This document shows, piece by piece, positions 9,930 through 21,379 of a DNA stretch of 64,000 bases (position 1 is its first letter; each line of letters begins with the position of its first letter). The notes beneath the pieces were generated by a model. It saw only the letters and a list, made by a program, of their open reading frames with translations, searched no databases and was not told where the DNA came from. The position numbers were made by a program, and so were the translations under genes. The stretch is from Amblyomma americanum (Eukaryota > Arthropoda > Arachnida > Ixodida > Ixodidae). The stretch is taken from assembly GCF_052857255.1 (NCBI RefSeq), contig NW_027526677.1, positions 90,659 through 154,658 on the forward strand. Reading direction: 5' to 3'.

Positions 9930-11795
9930 CCGATTTCAGGCAGATTCCATCTATTGGCAAAGGTACACAAGCCCGACGTCAGTGCACGACCAATTGTTTC
10001 GGACTTACAAACCGTGACGAAAAACCTCAGAAGTTTTGTTGATTGCCTAATCCGCTATATATACTCTACATTTTCATCTCATGTAAAAAACAGCAACCCC
10101 TTTTAGGCTACGTTGCTGACCTTGATCTCCTTTGCGACTCTCTTCTCGTTGCCTTAGATTTGTTGTTCGCTGTACACAGACATACCAGACGAGGATGGCA
10201 CGATTACGTAAAACAAATCTAAGATAATTCATACATTCACAATTGTGTCGGTGGCGTAAAACACGCAAATTTGCTGAAATAATCGTTGGACTAAACAATT
10301 TTAAATTTAATAACGATCATTACGTTCACGTCAGCTGTATGTCATTGGGCACAAACATCCGTCCTAACTATGCAGATATATTGATAGGTACATTAGGAAA
10401 CAACTTCTTGTCCGGTTGCTCACTCAAGCCAATTTTTTATCATAAACCCTATATAGATGACATATTCCTAATATGGGAGCATAGCGAGCCTAACAACTTT
10501 CTTTCATCCCGGTTTTAATGACATGCATAATTTGATATCATTTTAGCACACTTACTCAACTGATCGCATTAACTTTCTTGTCGTTAGTGGGCTCCGACGT
10601 GATGGAAAAATATTTACTTCGATGTACAAGAAAACCATTCACAGACACCGGTACCTTCACTTCCATAGTAGCCACGTAACGCACTGCAAAACAGGTATTC
10701 GCTACAGCCAAGCGTTGCGCTACAGACGGATCTGCTCTGATCACTGATTTTAACCGTAACTGCATGACATTGAAAGAAGCATTGTTACCGCAGAAGTACC
10801 CCGCTTCTCTAAACGATGACATGTTTGCACGTGGGGCCCAAGTTGACCGAAAAGCGCCCTTCGACGGATCCAATCGCCCCAACTTAGTTTTGCAAATCAA
10901 CTTGAAACTGATGCATTAAGCTTTTATGAAAAATTTCACCGGCATTCTTCGCAAGCATTATAACATCATCGGGCAACGCGAACGACGCCTTAAACTGACA
11001 TTCACACACCCACCCTGAGTAGTCTACATGCGATCAAAAATCTTGTGACATGCTAACTTCTTCAAACATTTCACAACATGTCTCGGAAGGCTGCCGCCGC
11101 CCGTCTAGAAAGCAAAGATGCAAAATCTGCGCACTTAAGACTACCTCAGTACTTGCTACGAACACCGTTTCTAATCATCACACAGGAATGAAAGGCACTT
11201 CTTGCTGCGACACTTCGAACCTAGTCAATCTAATGGAGTGCTCTGTGCGCAATACGCAGTACATAGAGAAACAGAAATTTTCGTTTTGGCTTCAACAACC
11301 CCAAGGCTCACTGCCGATGTCCCCCAACCTTACGCTATATAAACACGTCAGCCATTCTGGTCACTGATTGGACAGAATGAATGTTACCATTTCACAATCA
11401 GGATAGAAAAACTCGGGAGTCGTATCTCATTTACAAATTTCGTACTGTTTCTGCTGGTTTAAACGGTAGTCCAAGGGTGCTTTCTTGTCTGCCCCGCTAA
11501 CAATTTTGCTTTTCACACGCGTGTTCCCTTTTATGAATTTTTGTTGTTTTTCTTTATCTTTTATGCCATTTCTGATTGTGTTCACGCAGCCAGGTGTGTT
11601 CTGTGCCTTCTTCCAAGTCATGATATGTTCTAGATGGTTTGATGGTTTAAAAACCTCCAAACAACAACAAAATTTTTCTCTCTGGCCACGGAGGAAGACT
11701 GACTGGCGAAGGCCGGACGTCGGCCGAAACGTTAGATGTTAAGTGCTTTTGGCCGGTGCCCTGTTCTTGTGCCAACATGCTGCGAAACAAGACTT
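9930..11795 (+). pseudogene. Penelope-like retroelement relic (PLE-A)
   Basis: A Penelope-like element: reverse transcriptase joined to a GIY-YIG endonuclease. Recognisable pieces in shifting frames: FHLLAKVHKP and RPIVSD near 9940-9990 (the LPKxHKP-RPIV block), LYTDIP near 10,170, NYADILIGTL near 10,365, the catalytic YIDDIFLIWEHSE at 10,450-10,490, FLDVVVRLRRDGK-like sequence near 10,580, then NTQYIE near 11,255, the degenerate GIY-YIG core, and RESYLIYKF near 11,415. The element then runs through a 3' region with a hammerhead-like motif to about 11,795, where an (AT)n run starts. Several frameshifts and stops make it inactive. The YIDD residues are still encoded. Confidence 0.82.
11699..11731 (+). 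ncRNA. Hammerhead-ribozyme-like motif in PLE-A 3' region
   Basis: The segment reads CTGACTGGCGA, then a perfect 5-bp hairpin GGCCG-GACGT-CGGCC, then GAAAC. This is the order of the hammerhead core (CUGANGA, stem II, GAAA). The first box has four extra bases or a substitution compared with CTGACGA, so cleavage is doubtful in this copy. Hammerheads are established in the terminal regions of Penelope-like elements, and this position just after the endonuclease fits. Confidence 0.5.
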
Positions 11796-11800
11796 CACTT

Positions 11801-11843
11801 CATATATATATAAATATATATATCATTTCTTTAACTTTGTCCG

Positions 11844-11912
<69 letters not shown>
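11801..11912. repeat. (AT)n microsatellite
   Basis: Two AT runs separated by about 25 bases; the second is an uninterrupted dinucleotide run of about 65 bases from about 11,847. Confidence 0.95.
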
Positions 11913-11915
<3 letters not shown>

Positions 11916-12265
11916 GGGCTACAATGCGGCAGTCTACAAGTGTAAATATAGCACTATGACACACGCGGCTGTTCGTTTTAATGTTTTATTGCGCCAACAG
12001 TTTCGTAAATGGTATTTCGTTCGTCAGGGCAAGCTCACAATTAAATTGTTTTGTCAATATATGAACACAGAGCGAGCGAGGAGGAATAATCTCCGCCCTG
12101 AAAGCAAACTTGAGAGTGAGGGAAAGGGACCTTATAGTGGTCCGCGCAGCAGCTCTCACAGTAGCCGCGGCTGAATAAAAGAAACAGACAAAGACGCAGA
12201 CAAAAGCGGAGAGCTGGAAATAGTAAACGCGTAGAAAATGCAACGAATTTGAACAGTGATAGAAA
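11913..12265 (+). repeat. 350-bp direct repeat (copy 1)
   Basis: Matches 14,745-15,135 in the same orientation. Shared blocks include GCCAACAGTTTCGTAAATGG/GCCAACAGTTTCGGAAACGG, ACACAGCGAGCGAGGAGG, AATCTCCGCCCTSAAAGCAAA and GCCGCGGCTGAATAAAA. The two copies flank 2.5 kb, which could make them terminal repeats of one old element, or two independent insertions. Both copies have an open frame in register (LRQQFRKW / LSQQFRKR), but that follows from base similarity. Confidence 0.6.
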
Positions 12266-12439
12266 AGGTGAAGGATGATTAAGAACGGCGCTCGGCGCAC
12301 AGGTATGCCGCACTCCCCCTCCCCCCACTCTTCTCTACGACACTCCCGCAAGACGCTGCCGGGGCCGCGCGGGTGGCCCGTATTAGTTATCCTGAGACGC
12401 TTGCTGGGGACGCGCACGAGAGACACTTAATAAGGTAGA

Positions 12440-13075
12440 GCTTTGGGCTTGTTGGAGCATAACTTTTGAAAAAGACAGCGCAAGAAGACAGGACAGTGCA
12501 GAGCGAAAACAGGACGAGCGCTAACTGACAACTGCAGGTTTATTTGTAATCCCCACTCGAGGAAACCAGTGCGCATTTTCAGCCACGCAGCAAGAAACGT
12601 AAAGATTAGGACGGCGATACAGTTATCATGAAAACATCACAAGTACAAAATTCGGACTCCAGAGAAAAGGTAACAACAAGAACCCCCTTTTTGATCTTTA
12701 ACTTTCAGCACGAAGAAAGATTTTACTTTGAATTGAGGAAACAAAATTCTTTATGCAAGAGATCAAGAGAAGGTTCGCGAACACACTTGTCCCTTCGAGT
12801 TCCTCGGATGTTAGACGCCTCAAAAATTTCTCTGGCAAGCTGGTGTTTGGCGTGGCCAACAACCTCAGTTTTGTACAAACGAGTACGGCACCAGCAGTCC
12901 CTACAATCCATGGGCAAGTGCCTTGCGCTTACACCCTCGAGTGAATTGGAATGTTTGCGTAGGCGATCATTCAAGCATCGGCCAGTAAGGCCTATGTAGA
13001 CGCTGCAGCAACTTAGAGGGATTTCGTACACAACGCAAACAGAGCACTCAACAAATTTAGCAGCATCCTTGATGT
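12440..13075 (-). pseudogene. Penelope-like endonuclease and 3' end (PLE-B)
   Basis: The minus frame 12,723-13,031, plus upstream codons to about 13,070, encodes a GIY-YIG nuclease: CVVYEIPLSCCSVYIGLTGR gives the VY and YIG strands with the catalytic Arg, followed by CLNDRLRKHSNSL and a HLPMDCRDCWCRTR zinc-like segment. The sequence between 12,440 and 12,545 (GCGCTAACTGACAACTG and GACAGCGCAAGAAGACAGGA on the plus strand) looks like the conserved terminal region of tick Penelope elements. No reverse transcriptase is found upstream, so the copy is 5' truncated or rearranged. It is a different lineage from the 35-40 kb element. Confidence 0.75.
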
Positions 13076-14744
13076 TGCAATCTAGTTTCTGAACCCGCTG
13101 CTAAAGTGTTTAGGTACCCATTGACGACTTCCTGCTGTTGTTACAACCAATGAAAGACAATATTGCTTTTATCGCTGACAAAGTTCTTAAGTCCACAGCA
13201 TTTCGCATAATTTAAAAAACAGTAGCTGGAAAATTCGGAGTAGATATGGTTTTCACAGCCCCCGAAAGCTTTCAAGTCTTTGCGGTCTTTCTAGCAGGAA
13301 TATTGCCAAGAAACCAGTTTGCAACGTCAAGCATGCTACTAAATTTTTTTAGTGCACTTTTTGCGTTGTGTTTTGCGTTTTGCGTTGCTTCACAGTTCTG
13401 AGCTGCAGACCCCGTACCAAGCACATTCGGATAATTATGAGCAGTTGTCTCAACCTCTTCAGCTCGGACAACGCTCTCAAGGCCAACAGCTGCTAGCCGA
13501 ACATTAGAGCTCAACTTGGATGATTTGGTTTCTGTATGTTCGTTTGAAGGAAGCCGAACGTTCTCGCTTTCTTGTTTTTTGCTCTTATAGTTAGAGACTT
13601 CTTGCCTTCTTTTTATCTCGTAGGTTTACAATTCGCTCAGTTCGGCAGGAGATAGAGCACGCTGGCGCATCTGCGTTTCCTCAACATCTCGAAGATCGGC
13701 AACCTTCTGTTTGCTGCGGTTGACCGCAACTTCTGTTAGCTTTAGCGATGCATCGAACAGTATATTATCCCATTCCTCTTTTTTTTCTTACTGAATGTGG
13801 ACATGGAAAGTGTAAAGCCCAGCCGAAGTCCCTTTGGAAAAGTACCCCGCGACAGGTAGGACGTTAGGTGAGATGCATGCAGCACAAATCTCACGCGCTT
13901 ATCAATAATTTTCCTCACTGACAGGAACGTATGGGACCACGTCTCCTCTCCGCAGGCCGTACCTTGTGCAACAGGAAGTCAGTTTGTTTGCCCAGGCGCC
14001 GCCTGCTGGGTCACCATGACGTAGGTCTTGCTGGTGTTGTAGCGCCTCTCCGGCACTGGCGGTGGAGGTATCCTGGGAGGTGGTGTTGAATGGGCCGCGT
14101 CTCCAGAGCCCAGGGCCTCTGCTGCGTGGCACGAACGGGGTTGGCTGCCAACCATGAAGTGGATAGTTAAGCTCCGCTTTGAAGTGTTGGGCCAGCCGTC
14201 TGATGCCATCTCAGCTGATGTGCAGTCCGTAAGCAGCGAGGAAGCTCCATAGAGGCAGCGATGTAAATCTGTGGTCGACGTAGCGCACACCGGGACCGAG
14301 TTCTTTGCACCTGCAGAGATGAATAACTCCGGTCATGCATTTGGAGACCTGACCATTGAACCATTTCACGAGTTGTTCATTTGATCCCCTCCGCCGGCAA
14401 TTTGGGCCCGCGGAAGAGAAAGGCTAACGCCTATCTTCTTAATTTCCGGTCGTTTCTGGAAAATTTCTTCAACGAGCAGTGACAGTCTCTCTAGGGACGA
14501 AGATGACCCATTTTTTTGCGATGTCAACTCTCCCAACGTGTACGATCTGGGTGGTCACGCTCGCAGGGACGTACTGCAGCAGCATGGGGATGTCGGCATA
14601 CGGGGCGCCACAGTAAGAGAGGAAGAAGGGGCCTCTGGGTCAGTTAGCGTGAAGTGGTTGTGTACGTACTTGGTAAGAGTAGCCGATAATCGATTGCACA
14701 TTTGAACGGATGCCTTTGATGATGACGAATCAGACGCATTGCCG
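13076..14744. other. Unassigned DNA between the 350-bp repeats
   Basis: I recognise no protein. Minus-strand frames at 13,272-13,514 (80 codons, with an LGNIPARKTAKT end) and 13,979-14,290 (103 codons, Pro-rich PPPRIPPPPVPERR) are the longest. Neither has a known motif. The Pro-rich frame could be the remnant of a retroelement gag-like protein, but nothing proves it. Confidence 0.35.
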
Positions 14745-15135
14745 TTGAGTTGCTGACAGCTATGGTGAGTGGGTTCAGTAGGGGTTCCAATGCGCAGGTT
14801 TACATGTTTAAGTACAGCATTCCGACAAATGCGACTGTTCGTTTTAAACTTTTATTGAGCCAACAGTTTCGGAAACGGCATTCTGTTCCCCAGGGCAGGC
14901 TTACAATGCAACAGTTTTTTCAATATAAGGACACACAGCGAGCGAGGAGGTACAATCTCCGCCCTCAAAGCAAACTTAAGAGTGTGGGCAAGGGGCCGTA
15001 AAATTCACCACACAGCAACTCTCACAGAGGCCGCGGCTGAATAAAACGCAAAAAACGCAGAGAAAAACGGGGATGTGGAAATAGTAAAGGAGTAGAAAAG
15101 GCAACGAATTTGAACAGCGATAGAAAAATAAAAGG
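14745..15135 (+). repeat. 350-bp direct repeat (copy 2)
   Basis: Diverged direct copy of 11,913-12,265. Similarity fades after GAACAGCGATAGAAAA at about 15,130. Confidence 0.6.
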
Positions 15136-15241
15136 AGCGTGAACCACGGCTCTCGTTGATCCAAGAAGGCGGTTGGCAGAACGCCAAACAATCCTGTAAT
15201 CAATTATGCTGAGCGCCATTTCAGTGAAAAGCCGACAAACC

Positions 15242-15640
15242 CTACCACGTCCTTGTGGGTAGACCCAAGAACCACCCACCGCCTAGCTGAAGATGCGTTG
15301 GGGAGTAGAGAAAAGGCTCTAGGCCCTTTGGGGAGACGTTAGGCAACTTTAAGGCGAGTGGAGACCAGCGTGTGTGTTGTCCGGCGGACGGGGTGCTTTC
15401 AGAGACCATTTTAATGCGCGAACCTTGCTCGGTATCTTGAGCGAAAACAATAGGTGGTGGTTGAGGTTTCGGTAAACCTGGAGTGACGAGACAGCTACAG
15501 CTGCCCGAGTGGAACTTAGTCACGTGACCAACCACGTGACGAACCACGTGGTCAGCCACGGCGCCGCGCCGCCGACAGATGCTTCGACGAACCACGTGAC
15601 AGCGTGGCGGCGCCGCCACGCTGAAGGCTCGAAATGCTAC
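15242..15640 (-). repeat. CACGTG-rich repeat (copy 2)
   Basis: Reverse-orientation relative of 9300-9640. CACGTG occurs at 15,521, 15,533, 15,545 and 15,593, so successive sites are 12, 12 and 48 bases apart. A minus frame at 15,242-15,694 is open across it and reads HVVRHVVGHV over the 12-mers, which is the direct result of the tandem repeat. Confidence 0.6.
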
Positions 15641-15790
15641 CGAAATGAAGCTATCGCTTAAAACTGGCCTTATCCAGAGAGCCGTAGCAGGCACGCATGG
15701 CAGAATTGCGGCACGCGAATGACGTCATCACCAATCCAGAATGGGAAACTGCTGGCCTGGCAAGAGAGACATTCTTATAGAACTACGGAT
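15641..15790 (+). repeat. Dispersed repeat also at 59.5 kb
   Basis: GCGGCACGCGAATGACGTCATCACC near 15,710 (two overlapping halves) and the GAGAGCCGTAGCAGGCACGC phrase before it recur at 59,565-59,610. It contains a TGACGTCA palindrome (CRE-like), which may be chance. Confidence 0.5.
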
Positions 15791-16499
15791 TGCGACTATC
15801 CTCCTACGTGAAATGCAAGACACCTTCTACCATGAATGGAAAAATATTTGAGGCGCCCCTGCTCCTCTCTGGAGTAGTTATACAACGTCCCCTCATTGGT
15901 ACAAGGGAGGCCAAGCTGAGGTGCTTTAGCATCAAGGTGGGAGGGGCTGGTCTCCTCCTGAAGCACCCACTCCCCTCCGGGGCAGGCACTGTGCAAGATG
16001 CCACTGTTCAGCCTAAATTGACGTAGCCATCACAAGGCAGGGGTAGATTTCATTCAGCAGGCAAGCTCAAAGCCAACGTTCATCGGCGCGACTCATGCGA
16101 AAACGAATTCCTCTCCCGTCGATGAGATCAGCACTTCTCGAGGTACCAGAATTGACTTGCCGTTCAATATACAATGCCAATCACAGTGCACTAAGTAAGC
16201 TACGCATCGACATACTACTTCGATCACAAAGTCATTCTACTCTCCATCAACATGGACCCGTCTACACCGTCACCGGATCCCATGGATGACGACGGGAATT
16301 AAGATGCAACGTGGTTCCGGCACCAGTCGGACAATGACTACGACATCCCTCCAGAGTATGAGGTGGAACTCAGCGGCGGATCCGATGTAGGATTCTCGCA
16401 TCTTGGCCACGGGTCCGCTCAAAAAAGTACTGTCATCCCTCAGCAAATTGGTGTCACAAAGAAGTGTCTTCGCCGGAGGACAAGGTGGAAAGGGGAGAC
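15791..16499 (+). other. Possible 3' internal end of an LTR element
   Basis: Ends with a purine-rich tract at 16,482-16,499 (AAGGTGGAAAGGGGAGAC) that immediately precedes a TGTGTTGG sequence, as a polypurine tract precedes a 3' LTR. A short frame starting at 16,252 (MDPSTPSPDPMDDDGN, then stop) has an acidic, Pro/Ser-rich look; it continues past the stop as WFRHQSDNDYDIPPEYEVEL. I do not recognise the protein. Confidence 0.4.
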
Positions 16500-16740
16500 T
16501 GTGTTGGTATGTGCATCAGAACCGTCTGTGTTTTTCTGTGTTGGTATGGGCATCAGAACCGTCTGCGAAAAATCTAGTTTGTCTATTAGTACTGTCTGTC
16601 AAAGATAATAAAGCTATTTTGATATTTTGGTGGCCGCTACACGAATAGGCTGGGGATTTGAACAGCCTAACAGCGTAATCCTGTCGTCCCTCTCTCCGGC
16701 ATGTGTCCTTTATTTCTCTAGCATAACCTCCAAAAAACAC
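16500..16740 (+). repeat. Putative 3' LTR with internal duplication
   Basis: Starts TGTGTTGGTATGTGCATCAG after a polypurine tract. The first 31 bases recur at 16,537 with two changes, giving a 37-bp tandem duplication. AATAAAG occurs near 16,607. The right end is not defined. Confidence 0.4.
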
Positions 16741-17049
16741 GAATGTAAAGTGTCCCCTTATGCTTTTTTTTTCTTAGAACCTTATGCCCATGTTTGTTAG
16801 GGCACAAAAGGTAATTTTAACGTCTCTTGGTGGAATTTATGTTATTGACAGTGCTGTGGGGTACGTTCAGTTCACAAGAAATAGAGATATTCTTATTTTC
16901 GAAGGATTTGGGTAATGCGTGTCTCTCTAATGCCTGTCGCTGGCTGTTAGTCGAACAGTTGCGATTGATAAGAGGTTAATGGAAATTCTTTGCCGCAGAT
17001 TTAAATACCACGAGTCAGTTTACGTGCATCGCAATCATAATACGGGCCT

Positions 17050-17412
17050 GTGCTAATAATAATAAGTATTTTCGGAATTCAGCTCCTCAAAAGACGGACT
17101 GCCGACGACATTAGGGGTACTTATTTGATGGAAGCATATGATTTAAAACTAGCCGGAAAATTATTCTATGTCACAAAGGCTGCTGCACCTGCTATTAAGT
17201 TGTTTCTTATACCCGAGTTAGGATATCTGCTCTCGGATCTACTTTTTACAGATGCAGCTAAGCATTTTGATAACAACATGCAGCTGCTGCCTTTTTATAT
17301 CGTTTATATAAGTCAGTCTGTAACTGTGTTAGCAAAACTAATCATAGTTGATACGGTTGATTTAAAAATGATGTGCAAAAATAAATTATATCGAACTAAC
17401 ATTAAATTATAA
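17050..17412 (+). other. Unidentified 120-codon open frame
   Basis: An open frame in the region downstream of zinc-finger copy 1. It is Leu/Ile-rich, with a KLAGKLFYVTKAAAPAIKLF segment. The paralogous place at 52,620-52,745 retains only part of the frame (LLFKRRSSQDFNCTYF), with many differences and no clear conservation of protein over DNA. I do not recognise a domain. It may be non-coding. Confidence 0.2.
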
Positions 17413-19647
17413 AATTTCAGAGGTCACATAGCTGAGCGCATTCCAATCGTCTGCTTTCAGAATGCAACGTCTTTAGGGCTGTAAGTTTCAATAAAGAAAT
17501 AAACATTAAAATGCATATTAGACTGCGACACTGAGCACACCTTTCTTATTTATAGACACTCTGATCCTTTGGCTTCATACTGGTTGCATCACAAGGATTA
17601 ACACAGAATGAATTCCAAAAATTTTTCACGGACTCAAAAATAAGCAGCATTCAAAATAAGTCCCGACAACGCAAAAGTATGCGGCACGCATCTACGCAAA
17701 ATTTCACGACGAAGTGCGCCTACTAGCAATATTTGCGCGGGCCGACCGGAAACACCGTAGGAATCAATAACCTCAACGGCAAGTTTCATACTGAGGTCAG
17801 AGAGAAGAAGCAGTACTGAGTGTAATTGTAGGCGACAACAACCCTACGCAACTCAGCACTCCATCTGAGACTTGAGATAACGAACTAAAGAATTATCAAA
17901 CAGAAGACCGGTGACCTCACTCCGTTATTTTATTAGATCAGAATCTGGAGCGTCTGTAAAAGCTACCTCCAGAATGCGATCAATGACTCCTGTAGAACTA
18001 ATCTATTTACGCGCGAACGCAACAACAACAAACATCAGTGCGCGAAAGATATGGCAAGACAACAGTTAACGTGATTGAGAGTATCTATGAGCAACACCAG
18101 CGTGAAGGATCACATTTCGAACGGGCTAACACTAATTCGACACCTTAGATGCGACACCCAAGTTACGAAGAAAAACAAAACACCATAAAGCACGAATTTC
18201 CGAACATGAAAAGAGCGAGCAAACAGCGAACATGACGGCATGAATTTAGAGCAAAGTAAACAGCATCAAGTCTGTCTTTTTCGGACTACAGGAGCCTTTC
18301 CAACTCTGGGGAACAGTGCATAGACGCCATACTGCGGATTTCAAACCAGGCGGTAGGCAGGAAGAAATAAATCACATGAAAGCATGGCTCTCTGATCAAT
18401 TCTTTATTCTATAATGTATTATTTATTTATAAAATAAAGAAAATACATAAACAAAAAAAATTATTTATGCACCTGCCTTGCGAAGGGCGAATACAGTACA
18501 AGGCTTAACGGAAATTTTTCCGAGCCTTTGAGCCACGGAAACCTTCCTTTGAAATGTGCATTTCTTATTAAAATAATAAATTTGATTTAACAGGCATATA
18601 TTTCTTCAGTCAAGCTTCTCTAACATCTGACGGGCAAGAGCCACCAAAATTTAGATATCAGGGAACAATGGAAAAATATTTGTCAGCGCTATCTAATGCC
18701 TCATCATTGTATTCGGTGTGAGCGCACTGAGGCATCCGTAATGTGCTAGCCTGTTCGCCGACACGTTCCCGTTAGACATTGATTTTTCAACAGATACGCC
18801 ACATGAGTCCGGTCTTCACCTGAGCACCCGCAGGTTATCTAAGCCAGCAGATAGGCCGGGCGAGCTTTTCAATTAGTCTGGCTCTAACGAAAAACGCTAA
18901 AGTATCCGCTGTTTGAAAGTACGCTCTGCATGCTGTCTAACAAAACCCAAGGGTTCCGCTTGACTAGATATATTCCCAGGTGACAATATTACTCAGTGAA
19001 AGATAAATTAGACCGTTTGTCCAGCAGAACTCTTGTCTTCGGTGAAAATTGAGGCGTAAGCCTGTGAAATAAGTAAGTCGTGTCGTTGAACTCAGTTTGC
19101 GACGTGGCACACAGCGGGAATGTTTTACGACAGGCCGGCGGTTCACGAATTAGTCGAGCAGAACCAGAAGCCTGATATGCGTGCAAAGGTGTGCCGTGCC
19201 AGAGGTTTGCAATCAAGGCATACTGATAAAACGTCTTTCATTCGCGCTAACTCGCTCGCCCACAAAGCATTCCACAGCAGAAGTAAGCAACGGTTCCGTG
19301 TAGTTCATTTCCTGAAACAGCCGGAAGACTTGTTCAACAGGCGGAAGAGCGCTCCAACGCAGCAGGGCGTCGACGTGCTTTTCACTAGTGTGTAATTACT
19401 TCCATTAACAAAGAGGAAAATCCCAGAGCTTCACTGAGTCCTTGGTCTTAAGTTTTTATTTTTTCATGTCCACTTTGCAAACAGCACACTTCCGCACTGC
19501 ATTTATTCTGGGCGCCCATGCACCTGCTTCACTGCTGATTGTTGCAATGGCGCTCCTTTTTTTTGCTATGGAACCGCAGAGGAATCACAGAGCGTCCTGT
19601 GCAGATGACACCGAAGGCTGCACTTGTAGCTCTCGTGCTTCTTCGAT

Positions 19648-20005
19648 CTACTGCTGTGTGCGAATCTGTTCCAGAGACACATTCAATCCGGTGTGAGGCT
19701 TTACTACCGGGTGCGTTTTCGCGTGTCTCTTAAGGTTGTCCTTTCGGAAGAAGCCCTTTCCGCAGTGAGGACAAACAAATGACCTAGACATGGCAAAGAA
19801 ACTGTGCTGATCGGTGCGGTGACGATTCAGGCTGGTAGCACTGTTTGAATGCCTTCTCCAGTCAGCGCACTTGTACGGCTTCTCCACTCCGTGGACCATC
19901 TTGTGGTTGACAGGTTGCTGTCGCTGTATGAAGCTTTTCCCACAGTCGGCGCATCGGAAAGGCAGCACGCCCGAGTTCGTCAGTGCCTGTGTGCTGAAAC
20001 TTTGC
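19648..20005 (-). CDS. C2H2 zinc-finger gene, copy 1, last exon (probable pseudogene)
   Basis: The last exon of a small C2H2 zinc-finger gene, expected to encode a nuclear DNA-binding protein. The splice acceptor is TTCTTACAG just before 20,005. The first codons (QSFSTQALTNSG) are the second half of a finger begun in the previous exon but lack its His pair. They are followed by an intact finger CADCGKSFIQRQQPVNHKMVH, a broken one (CADW in place of CxxC) ending HRTDQH, and an intact CPHCGKGFFRKDNLKRHAKTH. The tail ends SLEQIRTQQ. The previous exon carries a one-base insertion that makes a stop, so the gene as read is probably not functional. Confidence 0.7.
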
Positions 20006-20853
20006 CTGTAAGAAAATAGCAGAATGAGGGAAGCTGACACAATGAGCGAGACAGCCGCAGAGCCGGCTCAAAGGAAGAAAAGTGAAATTGTCATTCCATC
20101 TTAAAAACGCCACTACCTGCCATTCAGCTTTATGTAGCAGCGTTTACATGGCTTCGAAATAAGCGTATTCCAACCAGTTGGGGCAGCGGCCACTGCCACT
20201 GGCAGCCTATTGATGTTTTGTTAAGAGCATTTCTTGTCTTTGCTATCACTTTTGAGATAAGAAGACAAAATAACGCACATGTATTGTTGCTTAGAAACAG
20301 CTAAACAGGGCACTTCACAGCGAGGAGGAACGCGACCATATGAACTCACTGTTCGCCAATTCTTTTTCGTGCACAGCGACACCTGCAGTGCCCCTCGTGG
20401 TCGCACCAATAACTGGGAGGCGCTGCTTAACCAGCCGCGTTATCGTTTGCGATTTCTTGTCGGGTGCCCCGCTAGTGCTGATTGATGCGTCTACGTTAAA
20501 GACGTGGTCGGTCAAAGCTGTGTAAACGCAGCTTAAATCACTTGTTCCTTTTGTGTAGAGATGGATGGTATGGAAATGTCGCCGCGAAAGTGGAAGATAT
20601 GTGGTCTGTTCTAACACATTATTTGCCTGTTGAACGTCCAGAACACACAGAGACTTCCAACATAAGCATAACACATGCTTAGAGAAGCGAGATGTTTGCA
20701 AGGGCTTGATAGTGCGGGTCATTTTACATATAGCCATTTTCCAGAGAGAGCCAAACATTCGTTGATGTTCTCTCGACGCAAACATCACCACTGTTCCCGT
20801 CAAGCACGGCCAATCAATACCAAATTGCAAAACAAACCCAAATTCCGGCTCAC

Positions 20854-21030
20854 TTGTTATCGCCGGGAGTAATGGCAGAAGGCGCAGCGGTGCTTTCCTC
20901 GAATGCACAGCGGATGCTTACGCGGCCAGTTCTCTTCCAAGTCCTCGTTCTCATAGAAAGCGGCGCCGCATGCGTTGCAGGGGGACACCGTGAGTGAAGC
21001 CGACGAACTGCTTCGAATGTCGGAGACCAA
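20854..21030 (-). pseudogene. C2H2 zinc-finger gene, copy 1, upstream exon
   Basis: Ends at a donor AACAA|GTGAGC. The frame reads CNACGAAFYENEDLEEN, then KHPLCIRGKHRCAFCHYS, i.e. one degenerate finger and then the first half (CAFC) of the finger completed in the next exon. Compared with copy 4 there is one extra base before the donor, giving an in-frame TAA. The intron to the next exon is 848 bases, phase 2 as in the paralogs. The 5' start of the exon is not resolved; similarity to other units continues upstream to about 21,230. Confidence 0.6.
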
Positions 21031-21379
21031 ATGGATTCGAGTACAAAGATCATAGCCTGCACTGTCAATGGCCAATAATCCCAGGCGCACGAAGCACAAC
21101 AGACGGCGCGCAATTGTGGCCACCTTTGCCCCATTCCTATCTTTATACTTTGTAATATTGCCTGTGTCATGTTACTACCAAAAGAGCACATGTGTAATAG
21201 CAAAAGCACAGCATATGGCCGAGGTGCCATATTATATCAGTTGTTTCTGATTTTTCAAGGTCATGTTCCTTATTTTCACTAAAATCTGTCAAGGCATGAA
21301 CAGATTGAGCTGTCATGTTATCTGTAGAATCTTCAAAATCGCTTCCCCTGCTCATTGTAGCATAGTCATTGTAGGAAGG

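Noticed and set aside
11756..11959. Open frame of 67 codons with YIYIYI repeats, and a like frame at 57.9-58.3 kb
   Set aside because: They are translations of AT and GT microsatellites.
15242..15694. 150-codon minus-strand gene
   Set aside because: It is open mainly because of GC-rich repeats; the relative at 9.3 kb has different frames and no known domain.
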